A DNA stretch of 64,000 nucleotides from Castanea sativa (lineage: Eukaryota > Streptophyta > Magnoliopsida > Fagales > Fagaceae): assembly GCF_040712315.1 (NCBI RefSeq), contig NC_134024.1:1054001-1118000 (forward strand), read 5' to 3'. Position 1 is the first letter of the stretch, and every line of letters starts with the position of its first letter. Made by a program: the position numbers and the translations under genes. This document shows, in pieces, positions 12,001-22,513 of this stretch. Under the pieces are notes generated by a model. That model was not told the DNA's origin. It did not search any database and saw nothing but the letters and a program-made list of their open reading frames with translations.

Positions 12001-13619
12001 CTCATGACATTAGTCCTAAATCTGACAACAAAAAATGGCAATCATTTCGCAATGTGCAGGAGCTTAGTGCAGTAGGAATCCATTTGAAGTCAAAAAATAG
12101 TAGTTGCTAGGGAGAGAAACTTCACCAGAAACTGGACCTTATATGGCAATGTTAGCAGCCTTATCAGTGCGTCTCCTTCTAATTGTAATAGTTTAATGAG
12201 TTAATAGTGTTCCTAATTTTTTTTATAAGCCGATAGTTAGAGTGTGACAAATTTTAATGTCATTTTTGGTAGTTTCTCAGATTTTAATTTTCACTCCTTT
12301 TTTCTATTTCTTTATCTTGACAATAAGAAAAAAGATATAACAGATAGACCAGTTGAAGTATTTAATTATTTACTATATATTTATGCTTCTGGCCTATTCA
12401 TTTTCCCAGAACATTTTAACTGCTCAAAGAAGAAATTCTACAAGAAATAAAAATTAGATGAAAATGCGGTGTTATTGTGCTCTTTATTTTTTTGTGATTG
12501 AGTTTTTTTTTTTTTTTTTTTTGAATATCCATGCTTGATATTGCTATATTGTTAATTGGCTAATGATGTACACCATTGGGCTATAAATTGATAGATTAGC
12601 TAAAAATTTGAATTAGAATTACAACTTGGGGTCCAAATCATTACCACAATTAAAATTTGGTTATTGCAAGAAAGAAAGGCAAAGAAGAGGAGGATGTAGT
12701 GAGAAACAAATTGTGTCTAACATGGCATTTTTCTAACCTTTATATAATTTATTTGCCGTGTGTCATCCATCAAAATAAAAATTGGACAGAATGGGAGGGT
12801 TTTAAACAGTAGGCGAGCCAAACGCAAAATGATATAGGTATGACCATATGAGAAATCTACTATGAATAGAAGTATATATGGGATTAGAACTTGCATAATT
12901 CCCTAAGTCAAAGTGAAACTTGAGCTTATAATTCCCTAAGTCATAATATACATACAAGGGACAAGCAGAAATTTTCTCTAGTTAATCAGATTAGAAAAGG
13001 CAAATAAAATTTGCCATGTTTTTCCACGGGAAAGTCAGCAAAGCTTTTAGTGTAGAAAAGTTACCATATTGATAATAATGTGAACAAAAAGTAGTCTAGC
13101 AAAAGACAAATGTTACCTATCATGTAAATCCCATCCAGAGATATCGCCCACTTCTTTCAAAGCAGATTTCCATGCTCGTACATCATCTTTGTTAATCTTG
13201 GGATCTTTTTCATGCTTCTCAAAGGCTTCAGCAAGAGTACCCGTTTGGTTCCGTACATCGGAGGGATCAACATGGTAAAAGATGGGCAAAACTGTCAACT
13301 TGGTCTCTTCTATGCATTCAACAATCTTAGCTAGTTGAATCAAACACCACCTTGAAGAAGCATAGTTTGTTGAGAGAATGATGATTGCATACTTGGACTC
13401 TTCTATTGTTTTCAAGAGCTGCGAAGAAATATACTTTCCTTGCTCAAGTATCTCATCATCATCCCTGAAGGTGATAATACCCTTTTGTCTCAAAGCAATA
13501 TAGAGATGGTCTGTAAAATTCTTGCAGGTGTCAACTCTGCAAAAACTAAGGAAAACATCGTATTTCAAAGAAGAAGAAGAAGAAGAAGAGGAGGAGGAGG
13601 AAGTTGTTTGAGTGGACAT
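8191..13619 (-). CDS. TIR-NB-ARC-LRR immune receptor (TNL1), five exons
   Basis: An intracellular immune receptor of the TNL class. Exons inferred from GT-AG sites with matching phases are 13619-13117, 11731-10630, 10483-10175, 10089-9016 and 8937-8191, giving about 1244 residues. TIR: residues about 18-168 after a poly-Ser start. NB-ARC: P-loop GMGGMGKTT (about 226-234), VLIVLDDV, GSRIIVTSRD, GLPLAL, FLDIACFF and MHDLLQEMG (about 495). LRRs run from about 536 to 980, starting WHGYPLKSMP. A post-LRR (C-JID-like) domain follows, with PGSEIPKWF. The TIR is unusual: the normal WCLxEL motif reads WCLIQL (Gln95 at the catalytic Glu), and FRGEDTR reads FCRVDTC. The other NB motifs look intact. Intron 4 is only 78 nt and in frame. 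Start: first ATG before the Ser run. Confidence 0.9.
8938..9015 (-). repeat. In-frame 78-nt intron filled by a (GA)n microsatellite
   Basis: The minus strand shows CAG followed by GTGACTC at the donor (9015/9014) and TTTCAG before GGAGC at the acceptor (8939/8938). Most of the interval is a CT repeat (GA on the plus strand, about 8973-9011). Its length is a multiple of three and it lacks a stop, so a transcript that keeps it would only add a Leu-Ser repeat of 26 residues. Splicing is the more likely reading, because the next residues start the post-LRR domain. Confidence 0.65.
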
Positions 13620-13885
13620 AGAAGGATATGGAAGAAATTAGATCAATGACCAAAAATTTCAGTCACTGAAAAAAAGAAACAAGAAATAGATTTCGGTGCG
13701 TAAACTGAAAAGCTGTTGACAGGAAAATCTTAGAAGATGAAAGCAAGTGAGGTTGAAAATTGAGAATTGGGTTAGCTTAGCGTTGAGCTGCAAAGAAAGG
13801 GAAGAAGAATAAAGATAAAGGTGAGGTTAGCATGAGATATTCAATTATCATTAATAATTTAATCTTCTTCTTTGTTTTACTTGTT

Positions 13886-14480
13886 GACTACAATCTGTTT
13901 GCAGGGCTTCCTAGTCTATTCCTATTTCATTGCTACGATATTTCCTCGGTGACTCAAAGGCGCGGACACCCACTTCATCTTTATTGACACATACGGAGCT
14001 TGACTATAGGAATTACCTTTCTTTCTCTTTTGATGGATAAGAAGAGAATTACTTGGAAGCTAATTAGAAAATTAAATAAAAACCCATATATTTCTATAAT
14101 TCTAAGTCTTATTTTACCGGGAAGATACCTGGAAGATGGGAGGCCACTTGCAAACTGATTGATTGATGTTGAAAAAAATGAATACTTGACACGTGAATGC
14201 TGTACCCTCTGTCTCACTTTCTTATCTTGGTTAGTCAAGGCGAAATCACCTAGCAATTATGACTGTTCGTTACAACTTTTAAAAAAAAAAATTGAACATT
14301 AACATGTTACCTTCTGAATTTGAGCTAAAGGTGATCATGTGCACATTATTCAGGATAGTTGTCTCTGAGGCTCTGCCCAATACTTTCCTACAAACCGACT
14401 TCGGATTCACATTTTGTCATCCCTTTCTTAAAAAAAAAATTATGCCTCTTAATAGTTTCATGTTTGGATTTTAGAATAGT
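13886..14480 (-). repeat. TNL-upstream block, near-identical to 60662-61240
   Basis: About 590 bp directly upstream of TNL1 match 60662-61240 almost base for base, including runs such as GGCGCGGACACCCACTTCAT. The first 110 bp (13888-14000), read on the minus strand, also match the blocks at 17668, 58040, 58548 and 61421. It carries no coding motif. It may contain TNL promoter or 5' UTR sequence, or be a repeat that sits beside these genes. Confidence 0.7.
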
Positions 14481-16400
14481 TTGTTTGATTTGATTTGATT
14501 CGATCTTCACAAAATATTTCTCGATGAGATGGCAGTTGTGAATGGTAGTTGATACGTTAATAATTAGTTCACAACTAAGAGTGTTGACACCTCCTAATGT
14601 TTCTAACATAGACATTCAGAATTCAAATTTCTACTTCTCAACTATTTAATTATATATTAAAAAAAGTGAGTTCATATAAAAATCAATAAAACCTATTAAC
14701 TCAATTATGTGTTCTTGTTATTGATTGATTTTCCATGTATTTTGTACTTCTGTCGGTTAATTTGTATTTAATTGAGAGGTCAAAGTGTTGGAGTTGAAGT
14801 TGCTGCATTGAGCATCTTGGATGAGTGAATTTGGTGTGTCATGCAAAATGTCAAGCAAAGTGCAAGTTTTGAAAATCTGTTACTTGCAATCTCGCCTGAC
14901 ACTCAACTGATACTCGATTGAGCAAGATTTCTAGAACCTAATAGAATTTTAGTTACACACTTCCCTGTTGTACCCATCCAATTAACTCTCATATAGCCTT
15001 CTCAACCCACGAAATGCAATACTTGATTCTCATATTGAAGTGTGAGAGAGTTACCCTTTACCCTAGAGCAAAAATCTATGTTGTCTCTCCACCTTTAACC
15101 TCTTCAATTTTATCAACAAAAATAAAAACTCTCCTATTACCAATTCCATAGTGAGGAGATTCAAAACCTTATACACAGAATGAAAACATTGATCGAACTT
15201 AAAATCTTTTATTTTGATACCATGGTAAATTATTAATTGTGTCAAAAGATTAAACTGTTATAAAGCTTAAAGGATAAAGTTTAACTACAAAATTGGTTGT
15301 AGCCTTAGGCTGCAATCTTACTCAATATCTTTTTTTTTTTAGGTGAATTTTGACAAATTTACCATTAGTTTACATTTTCTTTTTATATCCTCCATGCTTG
15401 CAAAATTTCTAGGAAATTAAAAAATAACAGTTATGTCACAATAAATTGTTTAAATTACAAATTTTTGTAGTTTGAAATTATGCATAAAATATAAACTTAT
15501 AGATCATACAGTAAATAATATCCGTTTGACACAAAATTTGACATGTGCATTAAGAACATAAAGAATATACAATTCAACGGTTAGATTTTCAAAATATGTT
15601 TCAATGTTTATTTTAAGACAGTAGCCTAAAGCTACAACTAATTTTGGAGCTAAACTTTGTCCGAGCTCAAATGCAATTTCATTTATATAGTTTGGAGGGT
15701 TTGTAAGTGCGATGTATTACACAACTATTGTAGTTAGTGCATTAGTTGGTGCCATAGTCTCCGGAGAGTTTTGAGTTTTTTTTCTCTACAAACACTTCGT
15801 GGTGTTTGGGTTCTTGTGTTTGCTATTGGGATTTGCTTTTATGATTGTGTATCCATGCATTGGCTAATCATATTAACAATTGGTCTTAATTTGTTAATTA
15901 GGTTTAAATTGATATAAGCCATAAATTAGGGTCTAAAGTGTAAACTCTCACTCTTTAAAAATAATAATTAAATATAAAAAATTACATGAAGAGATGAAAA
16001 AAAATCAAAGGAAAAAAGTGAGACAAAGGATTCATTTTTAGATTTGATTCGACACGTCAGCATAAAGAATTTTTAGAAGCCTAGAAGTAGAAGCAATGTT
16101 TATTTTACATAATATCAATGTTGTAAGTGAGTTCTGAGTAATGATGACTAAACAAAGGAAAAAAGTGAGACAAAGACAGGATTCATCTATACTATCTATA
16201 TACTATCGTAAGAGACCGCCAAAATTAGGGGTGCTCTCAAACAAGAGATTTTTTAGTACTTTTAAGGGCACCTCTCTTTTTGGGTAAGTAGTGTGAAATG
16301 GCCATTTCTTTTTTTATACAAAAAAATAAGAAAAAATTAAACACAACTTTACATGACTAAATTGTTTCATTGTTATTGATTGAGAAAAGAAAGTACAAAC
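14481..16400. other. Gene-free stretch around a MITE
   Basis: Apart from the MITE at 15272-15663, I see no gene. The part at about 14760-15060 has the texture of a decayed LTR but lacks any motif that would prove it. Confidence 0.4.
15272..15663. mobile_element. hAT-like MITE with 8-bp target duplication
   Basis: The left end reads GGATAAAGTTTAACTACAAA and the right end, reverse-complemented, GGACAAAGTTTAGCTCCAAA. The inverted similarity continues for about 45 bp (TTGTAGCCTTAGGCTGCA against TTGTAGCTTTAGGCTACT). Flanks are AGCTTAAA (15264-15271) and AGCTCAAA (15664-15671), an 8-bp duplication with one mismatch, as made by hAT transposases. No coding capacity. About 27650-27860 looks like a decayed relative in the opposite orientation. 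Confidence 0.65.
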
Positions 16401-16675
16401 TTGATAAATTGAGTATTACATGGCTTTAGGTCCTAGTTACAATCTATCAAAAGAATACATGGCTTTTTGTCCTAGTTACAATCTACCAAAAAAAAAAAAA
16501 AAAACAAAGATAAAGCCTAAGTCTACCTATCCAAAGACACTAAATTCAAAGGCTAGGTTACGAAATGGGAAGGTGTTAAGCACCCATTCCGCCCAAACAA
16601 AGCCTGGTCTTTTGGACTCTCGTGACCAATATACCCATTTATGCATGATATGAATGATATGTTGCACTCATGAAA
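16401..16675 (-). mobile_element. LTR-like fragment
   Basis: The phrase around 16560-16590 (minus strand GGTGCTTAACACCTTCCCAT) also occurs in diverged form near 40570-40600 and 42020-42040, within LTR-like sequence. This suggests a decayed LTR piece in reverse orientation. Limits are not defined, and no coding region is attached. Confidence 0.3.
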
Positions 16676-16845
16676 TTTTTTTTTTTTTTTTTATATATAC
16701 AAGATAGAATTTCTACTCTAGCCTAATCTAAGTGTATATGTGTGTGAAACTCCCTCCTGAAGACTTGAACCACAACCCTTGCCCCCCATACTCCACAAGT
16801 ATATATACTTGTAGAGTGACCACCGCACCAAGGGGGAGCGGTGGT
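16676..16845 (-). mobile_element. tRNA-derived SINE, copy 1
   Basis: On the minus strand this runs from a tRNA-like head (TTGGTGCGGTGGTCACTC), through GTGGTTCAAGTCTTC (B-box-like) and a TTAGATTAGGCTAGAGTAGA body, to a poly(A) tail (poly-T at 16676-16692). The copies at 33053-33214 and 33470-33616 share this whole order. Confidence 0.65.
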
Positions 16846-16914
16846 CACACATGAACACTTAAATAAACCAAGTCACATAAGTCTATTTATGAATGCATCC
16901 TCTTCTTTTGAGAA

Positions 16915-17192
16915 AATTCAGATCTGCCTTGTGATAAAAAAATTTTGATTTGGTTTAGAAAAATCAGATCTGTTTTTGTATACGAAAAAAAAAAAAGTTT
17001 TTGGTAAAGAAAACCCAGATATGTTTTTTATTAAATAAAACAAAGTCTTTTGGTTTTAAAAAATCAGATTTGTTTTTGAGAACTAGAAAAAATTGGTTTT
17101 TGGCTTGTATGTAAAAAAAAAAAATCAGATCTGTTTTGTAGCAAAAAATTTAGATTTTTATATAGAAAAAATCAGATCTGTTTTTTTTTTAT
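16915..17192 (+). repeat. Degenerate array of AATCAGATCTGTTTTT units
   Basis: Six imperfect copies of a unit centred on the palindrome CAGATCTG (near 16920, 16967, 17017, 17067, 17127 and 17172) are separated by A/T-rich spacers of 25-55 bp. No gene is present. It lies between the SINE and the TNL-upstream-like block. Confidence 0.55.
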
Positions 17193-17667
17193 GTATAATA
17201 AAATAAGAAAAAGATTTTTTAGAAAATGATAGGCACTGAGTAATTTGCTAGGTAACTGAAGACTTTTTTTACAGCATGGGAATTAATCATATACTTGAGG
17301 CAAATTATATTTCTTTATACTTGAGAGTACAAATAAATATCTGCTATTCTGCTATTCTGCTATATATACATCAGAGCAGATCAAAGGATGTGAGGGATTA
17401 GAAACGGCGCCAAAATTCTAACAAACTAACTACCTAGCGCTAACTACACGGAGCCAATCATGTCATGACACCTGGACCGCTTCAGTAACTGTTTCTGGTG
17501 TTAAGTTGTGCACGTGCTGCTCTTGTGACTTCATTTAAGTCCGACACTGCCGTTTTGTGCCTTTATTCCTTACCCTGTAGAATAAAGTCTCCTAAAAAGA
17601 ATAAAGTAAAAATGAGACAGCGTTCACATGTCTGACCAATTAACCATTCACACATATAAAGAAAAAG

Positions 17668-17760
17668 AAACGGCTTGAGTTTAAAGCAGCGTGCGTGTGA
17701 AGTTGAAGTGGTGAGGAACCATTATATTATAGCAAGTAGGAAAAGACAAGGTATCTTTAA
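17668..17760 (+). repeat. TNL-upstream block, orphan copy
   Basis: GTTTAAAGCAGCGTGCGTG, then GAAGTTGAAGTGGTGAGGAACCAT in pieces, matches the block upstream of TNL2 (58046-58140) and those at 58548 and 61421. No TNL exon follows at this site. Confidence 0.55.
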
Positions 17761-17889
17761 AAATTGTAACTTTTATTCTTAAATAGGCTAGTGGATTTTG
17801 TTAGAGCGTTTACACTGTGCATAAACTATTAAAATATACTAACTTTATAGCACGCGCGTTATGCTCCTAGTCAGAAATGTACTATCTAA

Positions 17890-19080
17890 TTCTGAAACAC
17901 AATGAATGTATAGCAACTAAGACATGATAAGATTAATATTTAACTCTAAAATTAGCTCAATGATTGTGCATCAGACCAATGCGTGTGAAATATTAGTTTC
18001 CTGCTTAACCCTCCTTAATAATATCAGTGAGCAAGAGAAAGAGAACTAAGAACTGTATTTTTGTAATAAAAGAGAAGCAATATACGAATCGTCCTCGACT
18101 CACGTTCGAGGAACTTCCCTTATCACATTTGTTTATCATTTGCAAAGATTGTGGTATTTTAGCCTGCTCATCAAGTTTTCAGTACCCCTAAACTAGATTT
18201 CAAATCCAAACTCTACAAATCTTATTGTTTAAGGCTCATTGGGCCTGAGCCCACGTCTATCTTTGGGTCCAGGTGCAATTGTGCACTTACACCCATAATG
18301 GAAGGACACTTGAGGTTCAAGTTGCTACTCCAAATGCAAGTTCTGTTCCTAGCTTAAAAGAATTCTTTTCTTTACATGGATCACCCTCTTGATGGTACCT
18401 CCTGTATTTGGATGATTGGGCATGTTGATATTTATAGATGATGGATCTATTATCTGTCTTGCCTCAATCAGCAAAATGAGATTCATAGTATTTGTCTAAG
18501 TTTCATCTTTTGGGATCCAAATAAATATTGCATATTTCTTTGAGTTCTTGCAAAGTTGATATGGGCATGTAGAGAGAATACTTAGATATATGACCGACAA
18601 TTCTAATGAGGGAAGAACCTATGACATTGGTGTTGTACTAAATAATCTTTTCAATAATCTAAATCAATTTATATGTGTTTAAACTTAAATTACCTGTTGT
18701 TTTGCTCCCCACTCTTTTTTACTTCCTTACGTAACTTATGTTTAGTAGCCATAAAAATAAAAAGAGGGGAAAAAAATTCTTTGGCAACTGGAAAACAAAA
18801 GCTATAGCTGCTTTGAAATTGAAAATTAATTGGTTGAACTTCAAATAATTGTAAGTTATGTTTCTTGGTCCTTGTGATTAAGTGTTAAGGCTTATCTCTA
18901 CATGGATGAAGTATATGTTGATGTTATATTGTGATGAGCTCTTGAGATTCTTTCAAATATGGGTATTTTGGGTGAGCAACCTGAACAGCCCATGTTAACT
19001 TATAAAATTCTCCCTCCATGCTCTAGAAGAGCCAATCACCGACATTAAGTTGACAAATATTCCTCGATTCATACCTTCTT
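17890..19080. repeat. Copied segment shared with 6740-7560, partly inverted
   Basis: About 18290-19075 is the reverse complement of about 6740-7260: the CTTGGTCCTTGTGATTAAGT region against 6945-6960, and CAAGTTCTGTTCCTAGCTT against 7155-7172. About 17890-18030 matches 7445-7560 in direct orientation (AACACAATGAATGTATA). The two pieces therefore moved or flipped separately. Confidence 0.55.
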
Positions 19081-19494
19081 GATTAGTGTAAGACCCTTTT
19101 CTTCTTTTAATAAATTAAATGATAAAATATTTTTTTTTCTACAAAATTTTGTTCGTTTTAATCCTTACTTTAAAATTAAAATTTTATTTTTACAAAAAAA
19201 AAAACGTTTTTCCATTTATATAAAGTCTTCAGATCACACAAACTTTTTTAGCGTACCACATTAAAATTCGAATTCTTATTTTTTTTCTATGCAAAATTCC
19301 AAATTTTTAATGTCATGTAGATAAAATGTCAAATTACTATTCTTAATTTTTTGAGATATTATAACTTTTTAAATTTGAATAATGAAAAATCAAATTTTGA
19401 CTAGAGTTTATGGATGAATTTTTTTTTTTTTTTTTTAAAGTAAAAAACCCCAAAAAAAAGCACATAATAATTTTCGTTGATTATTACCTGCATG

Positions 19495-20105
19495 CTATGA
19501 AGCACGGGTGCGTTTCCGGATTCAGGTGTGGGTGCGATGCGGGTGCGGGTGCGGGACTCAGCAATTTTTGAAAAAGTTGGATGTGGGTGCGGCGATGAAA
19601 AAATTCTTAAAAATATTTTTATTTATATTTTTACTATTAAAATATTCTTAAAAAACACATTACTATGCCTTAATTCACAAAACAAAGAAAGAAGAAGGAA
19701 AGAAACACAAAACACAAAACACAAAAAAAAAAAAAAAAAAAAACACAAAAGAAGTAATAAATATTCAAAATAAAATTAAGGAATGACAAATTTAGGATGT
19801 TTGGGCCTCATTCAAAGCCGATTTTGGCTGTTCCGGCATGATTCAAGGCAGATTTTGGCCATTTCGGTACGTTTCGGCCGTTTCAGTCGTCGGTCGATTC
19901 GATTGATACGGCTTGATTCTGGCCGAATCTTCCCGATTCAACGCGAATCGAAGCCGATTCAACGCGAATCGAGCCGAGTCGATACGAATCGAGCCAAGTC
20001 GGCACGAATTCGTGAAAAAAAAAAACCTCAAACGCGGAACCGACGCGCAGGCAACCGTGTCGGACTTTGGTGCAGCACCCTCCCAACTGCGTCTGTGCTT
20101 CATAG
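19495..20105. mobile_element. 611-bp hAT-like MITE inside an MCA-like exon
   Basis: The ends are CTATGAAGCACGGGTGCG and, inverted, CTATGAAGCACAGACGC. Flanks are CCTGCATG (19487-19494) and CCTACATG (20106-20113), an 8-bp duplication with one change. The interior is GC-rich near both ends with repeated GGTGCGGG and CGATTCGAAGCC-like words, and A/T-rich near 19600-19780. It has no coding capacity. A second copy lies at 34141-34757. The 8-bp duplication favours hAT, though a Mutator-like origin cannot be excluded. Confidence 0.75.
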
Positions 20106-20530
20106 CCTACATGCGAAACTCTTGGACCAAAGAAATCAATGGCACGAGACGAAGATAGCGATCAATATCAGCTTGGACTTGCCGGAACTGATACATTACG
20201 TTCCACCCCATGGCAAGCATGTAAAGGTAGCTCTTCTCTCTGCAACTTTCCACCAACTCAAGTGCTTTCCTCAGTGCCTCTTCCAAACCATCCAACAGTT
20301 CCTTCGTCGCCGGGAAGTTCATCAGGTCCGTTGATTTCAGCTTCTCCAACAAGTTCCCTATCAGCCTCACATGCTTCGCTAGTTGCTTGCAGTTCTTGCA
20401 ATGTGTGGTGGTGTTTTGAGCTGATAATACGATCATATTGCTTAGGTCTTAGGCGTCTATTCCTGATTATGGTGGTGCTTGTGCATAGCTCAGCATGTTG
20501 CTCCGGTGCAATAGGAAGTGATATATAGCT
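20106..20530 (-). pseudogene. MCA-like (MID1-complementing activity) gene fragment
   Basis: The minus-strand frame 20436-20107 matches the N-terminal region of plant MCA1/MCA2-type proteins, plasma-membrane proteins linked to stretch-activated calcium entry. Visible motifs are HCKNCKQLAKHVRLIGNLLE, LDGLEEALRKALELV, SYLYMLAMGWN, YQFRQVQADIDRYL and PLISLV. A TAA interrupts the frame just upstream (near 20445, after SGIDA). The exon is cut at EFRM by the MITE. Beyond the MITE the other target copy reads CATGCAGG followed by TAATAATC, which restores the codon and a splice donor. No later exon is visible below 19487. A dead fragment is the likely reading. Confidence 0.75.
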
Positions 20531-22513
20531 ACACAGAGAAGAAAGAGTACTTATAGAAGTGACATATTGATTGGGTTCTTGTTTGTTATTCTAGCTATCT
20601 TGTTTTTGGGGTTTTGTTGCTTTTCCTTCTTTCTTTTTCTTTTGGGATGAATGAACGAATGAGTCTTTACTTTATCTTTTCCTTCCCCCCTCTTGTTAAG
20701 TTATACCTGCTTTCTCTCTCTTTTTGATGTGTTAATAGTTGTGTATTGTTAAGTAATGATTAATGAATAACGATAGGGACTACAAATTTGACTAATGTAC
20801 TTATGTCTCAACTCAATCCCTCAACTTTTATTTTATAAAAATAAAAAAATATATAAAATATATCAACTTTTAAGAATATAAAATTAAAAAAATTAATAAT
20901 TTTGTTTTCACTATGCTTGATGTAACCTATCAATTACCTTTAATATTATGCTTTGTAGATTTTTGTAGTAAAATAGTAGTATCTTTAATAGTGTTAGCAA
21001 TAGTGTCCTATATTACATCACATGATTAAGATGATTGATATTTAACCTAAATTGAAATAAAGTGCAACCAAGTTATAACCTTAATTCTTACTTGTTTGTA
21101 TTAATGTTTGGTTGGATAAAGTTTGGCTGCAACCCAATTTGAAAGAATTGCTCCAAACTAGACTAAGTGACACCTTATGAAGCTAACATTTGTCTTGGGC
21201 ATGCACATAACCATTTACCTAACCCACCTAACCACATTCAACACACTTAACTACTCTCTCTCTCTCTCTCTCTCTGATATTTAATTCTTTGCACATTCAC
21301 TACAAAAATAAGTTCTTAAATTTTTGTATTTCAAAAGCATATAGTTTATATATTTTTTATAAAAAGTGCAAAAATACCATTTGAGGTTTGGAGTTTATAT
21401 GAATGAGAAAATCACGTAGTCATCATGTAATCAATAACGTGTTGGGAATTAACGTGTTGGCAATGTGTAATCACGTAGTCATCATGTAATCAATAACGTG
21501 TTGGCAATGTGTTGGGAATTAACCCGAAATTCTCAACTTGTGAGAAACAAAAATAGAGAAAATACACGCCAAAGAAAAAACAATCACACGCACAAGACAA
21601 CATTTACGAAGTTTGGCAATTTGCCTACGTTCACGGAGTTGCAAGGATTTCACTATTATTAGGGAAAAATATAAAGTGCAGCAGTTTCAGTCTCTCAAGA
21701 ACGACAACAACACAAAACCCTAATCATCAAAAGTAGTTTTTACATCTTGCACACAGGATTCACAATGTGCTACAAAACAAGCCAAAAAAACACGCAATAT
21801 TATTCGGATTGGGTCGTCAACCGGATCAAACATAACTAGGCTCCACAAAGCCCAACACAATGGAGAGAAATATATTGTAGCCATCATGTGCCTGCATTAA
21901 GAAAACTCACTAACTGATACATGTCACTAATCACATGATCGGCAACGTGATTTTCTCCCCAATAAGAAGTAATGGAAGTTAGTTTTAGCTCTTAGGGGCC
22001 AATTCAGCTGATATGGAAATCTAAGAGTTGAAAAATCAGTTTTTGCGTTTAAGCCTTAAAAAAAAGTTTAAATTAGCAAATTTTCATGTACAAGTTCTCA
22101 TTAAAATTGATGTATTTTTTAAAAAAGAAAAAGTTAGAAAATTAAAAATTGATTCTACCCCCAGTGTAAATAAACAAGATATGATTTTTCAATTTAAGAC
22201 TGGACGGACCGCTTTTAATTTTATTTTAAATTCAGAACCAACCCAATTCAAATTGTACATGTTCTTCTAAACAATCCCACAGACTCATAAAGGGACCATG
22301 TGTGGAATACAGAGTTACGGGCGAAACCGCGAAAGCGCCTCTCTCAGAAGTCAGAGGTCAAAGCTTTGCAGAATACAAACTACAAAGCCTCCCTTTTTTC
22401 TTATATTCTGTTACTTCCACCATCCCCAGGTAACGACATTCCAAATCTCACTCAGATCTTGCTCCTTTCTTTACACTCCAAAAACTCTCTCACACTTTCT
22501 CTATTGCTCTACA
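20531..22513. other. Gene-free stretch upstream of the PMT gene
   Basis: No gene recognised. It holds a (CT)n tract near 21247-21275 and a tandem duplication of about 65 bp at 21410-21520 (repeating ATCACGTAGTCATCATGTAA). The last 200 bp should contain the promoter and 5' UTR of the methyltransferase gene, but I cannot name a TATA box with confidence. Confidence 0.4.

Noticed and set aside
16676..16845. tRNA gene suggested by A- and B-box-like sequence
   Set aside because: No cloverleaf or anticodon arm, and a poly(A) tail follows; a SINE explains it.
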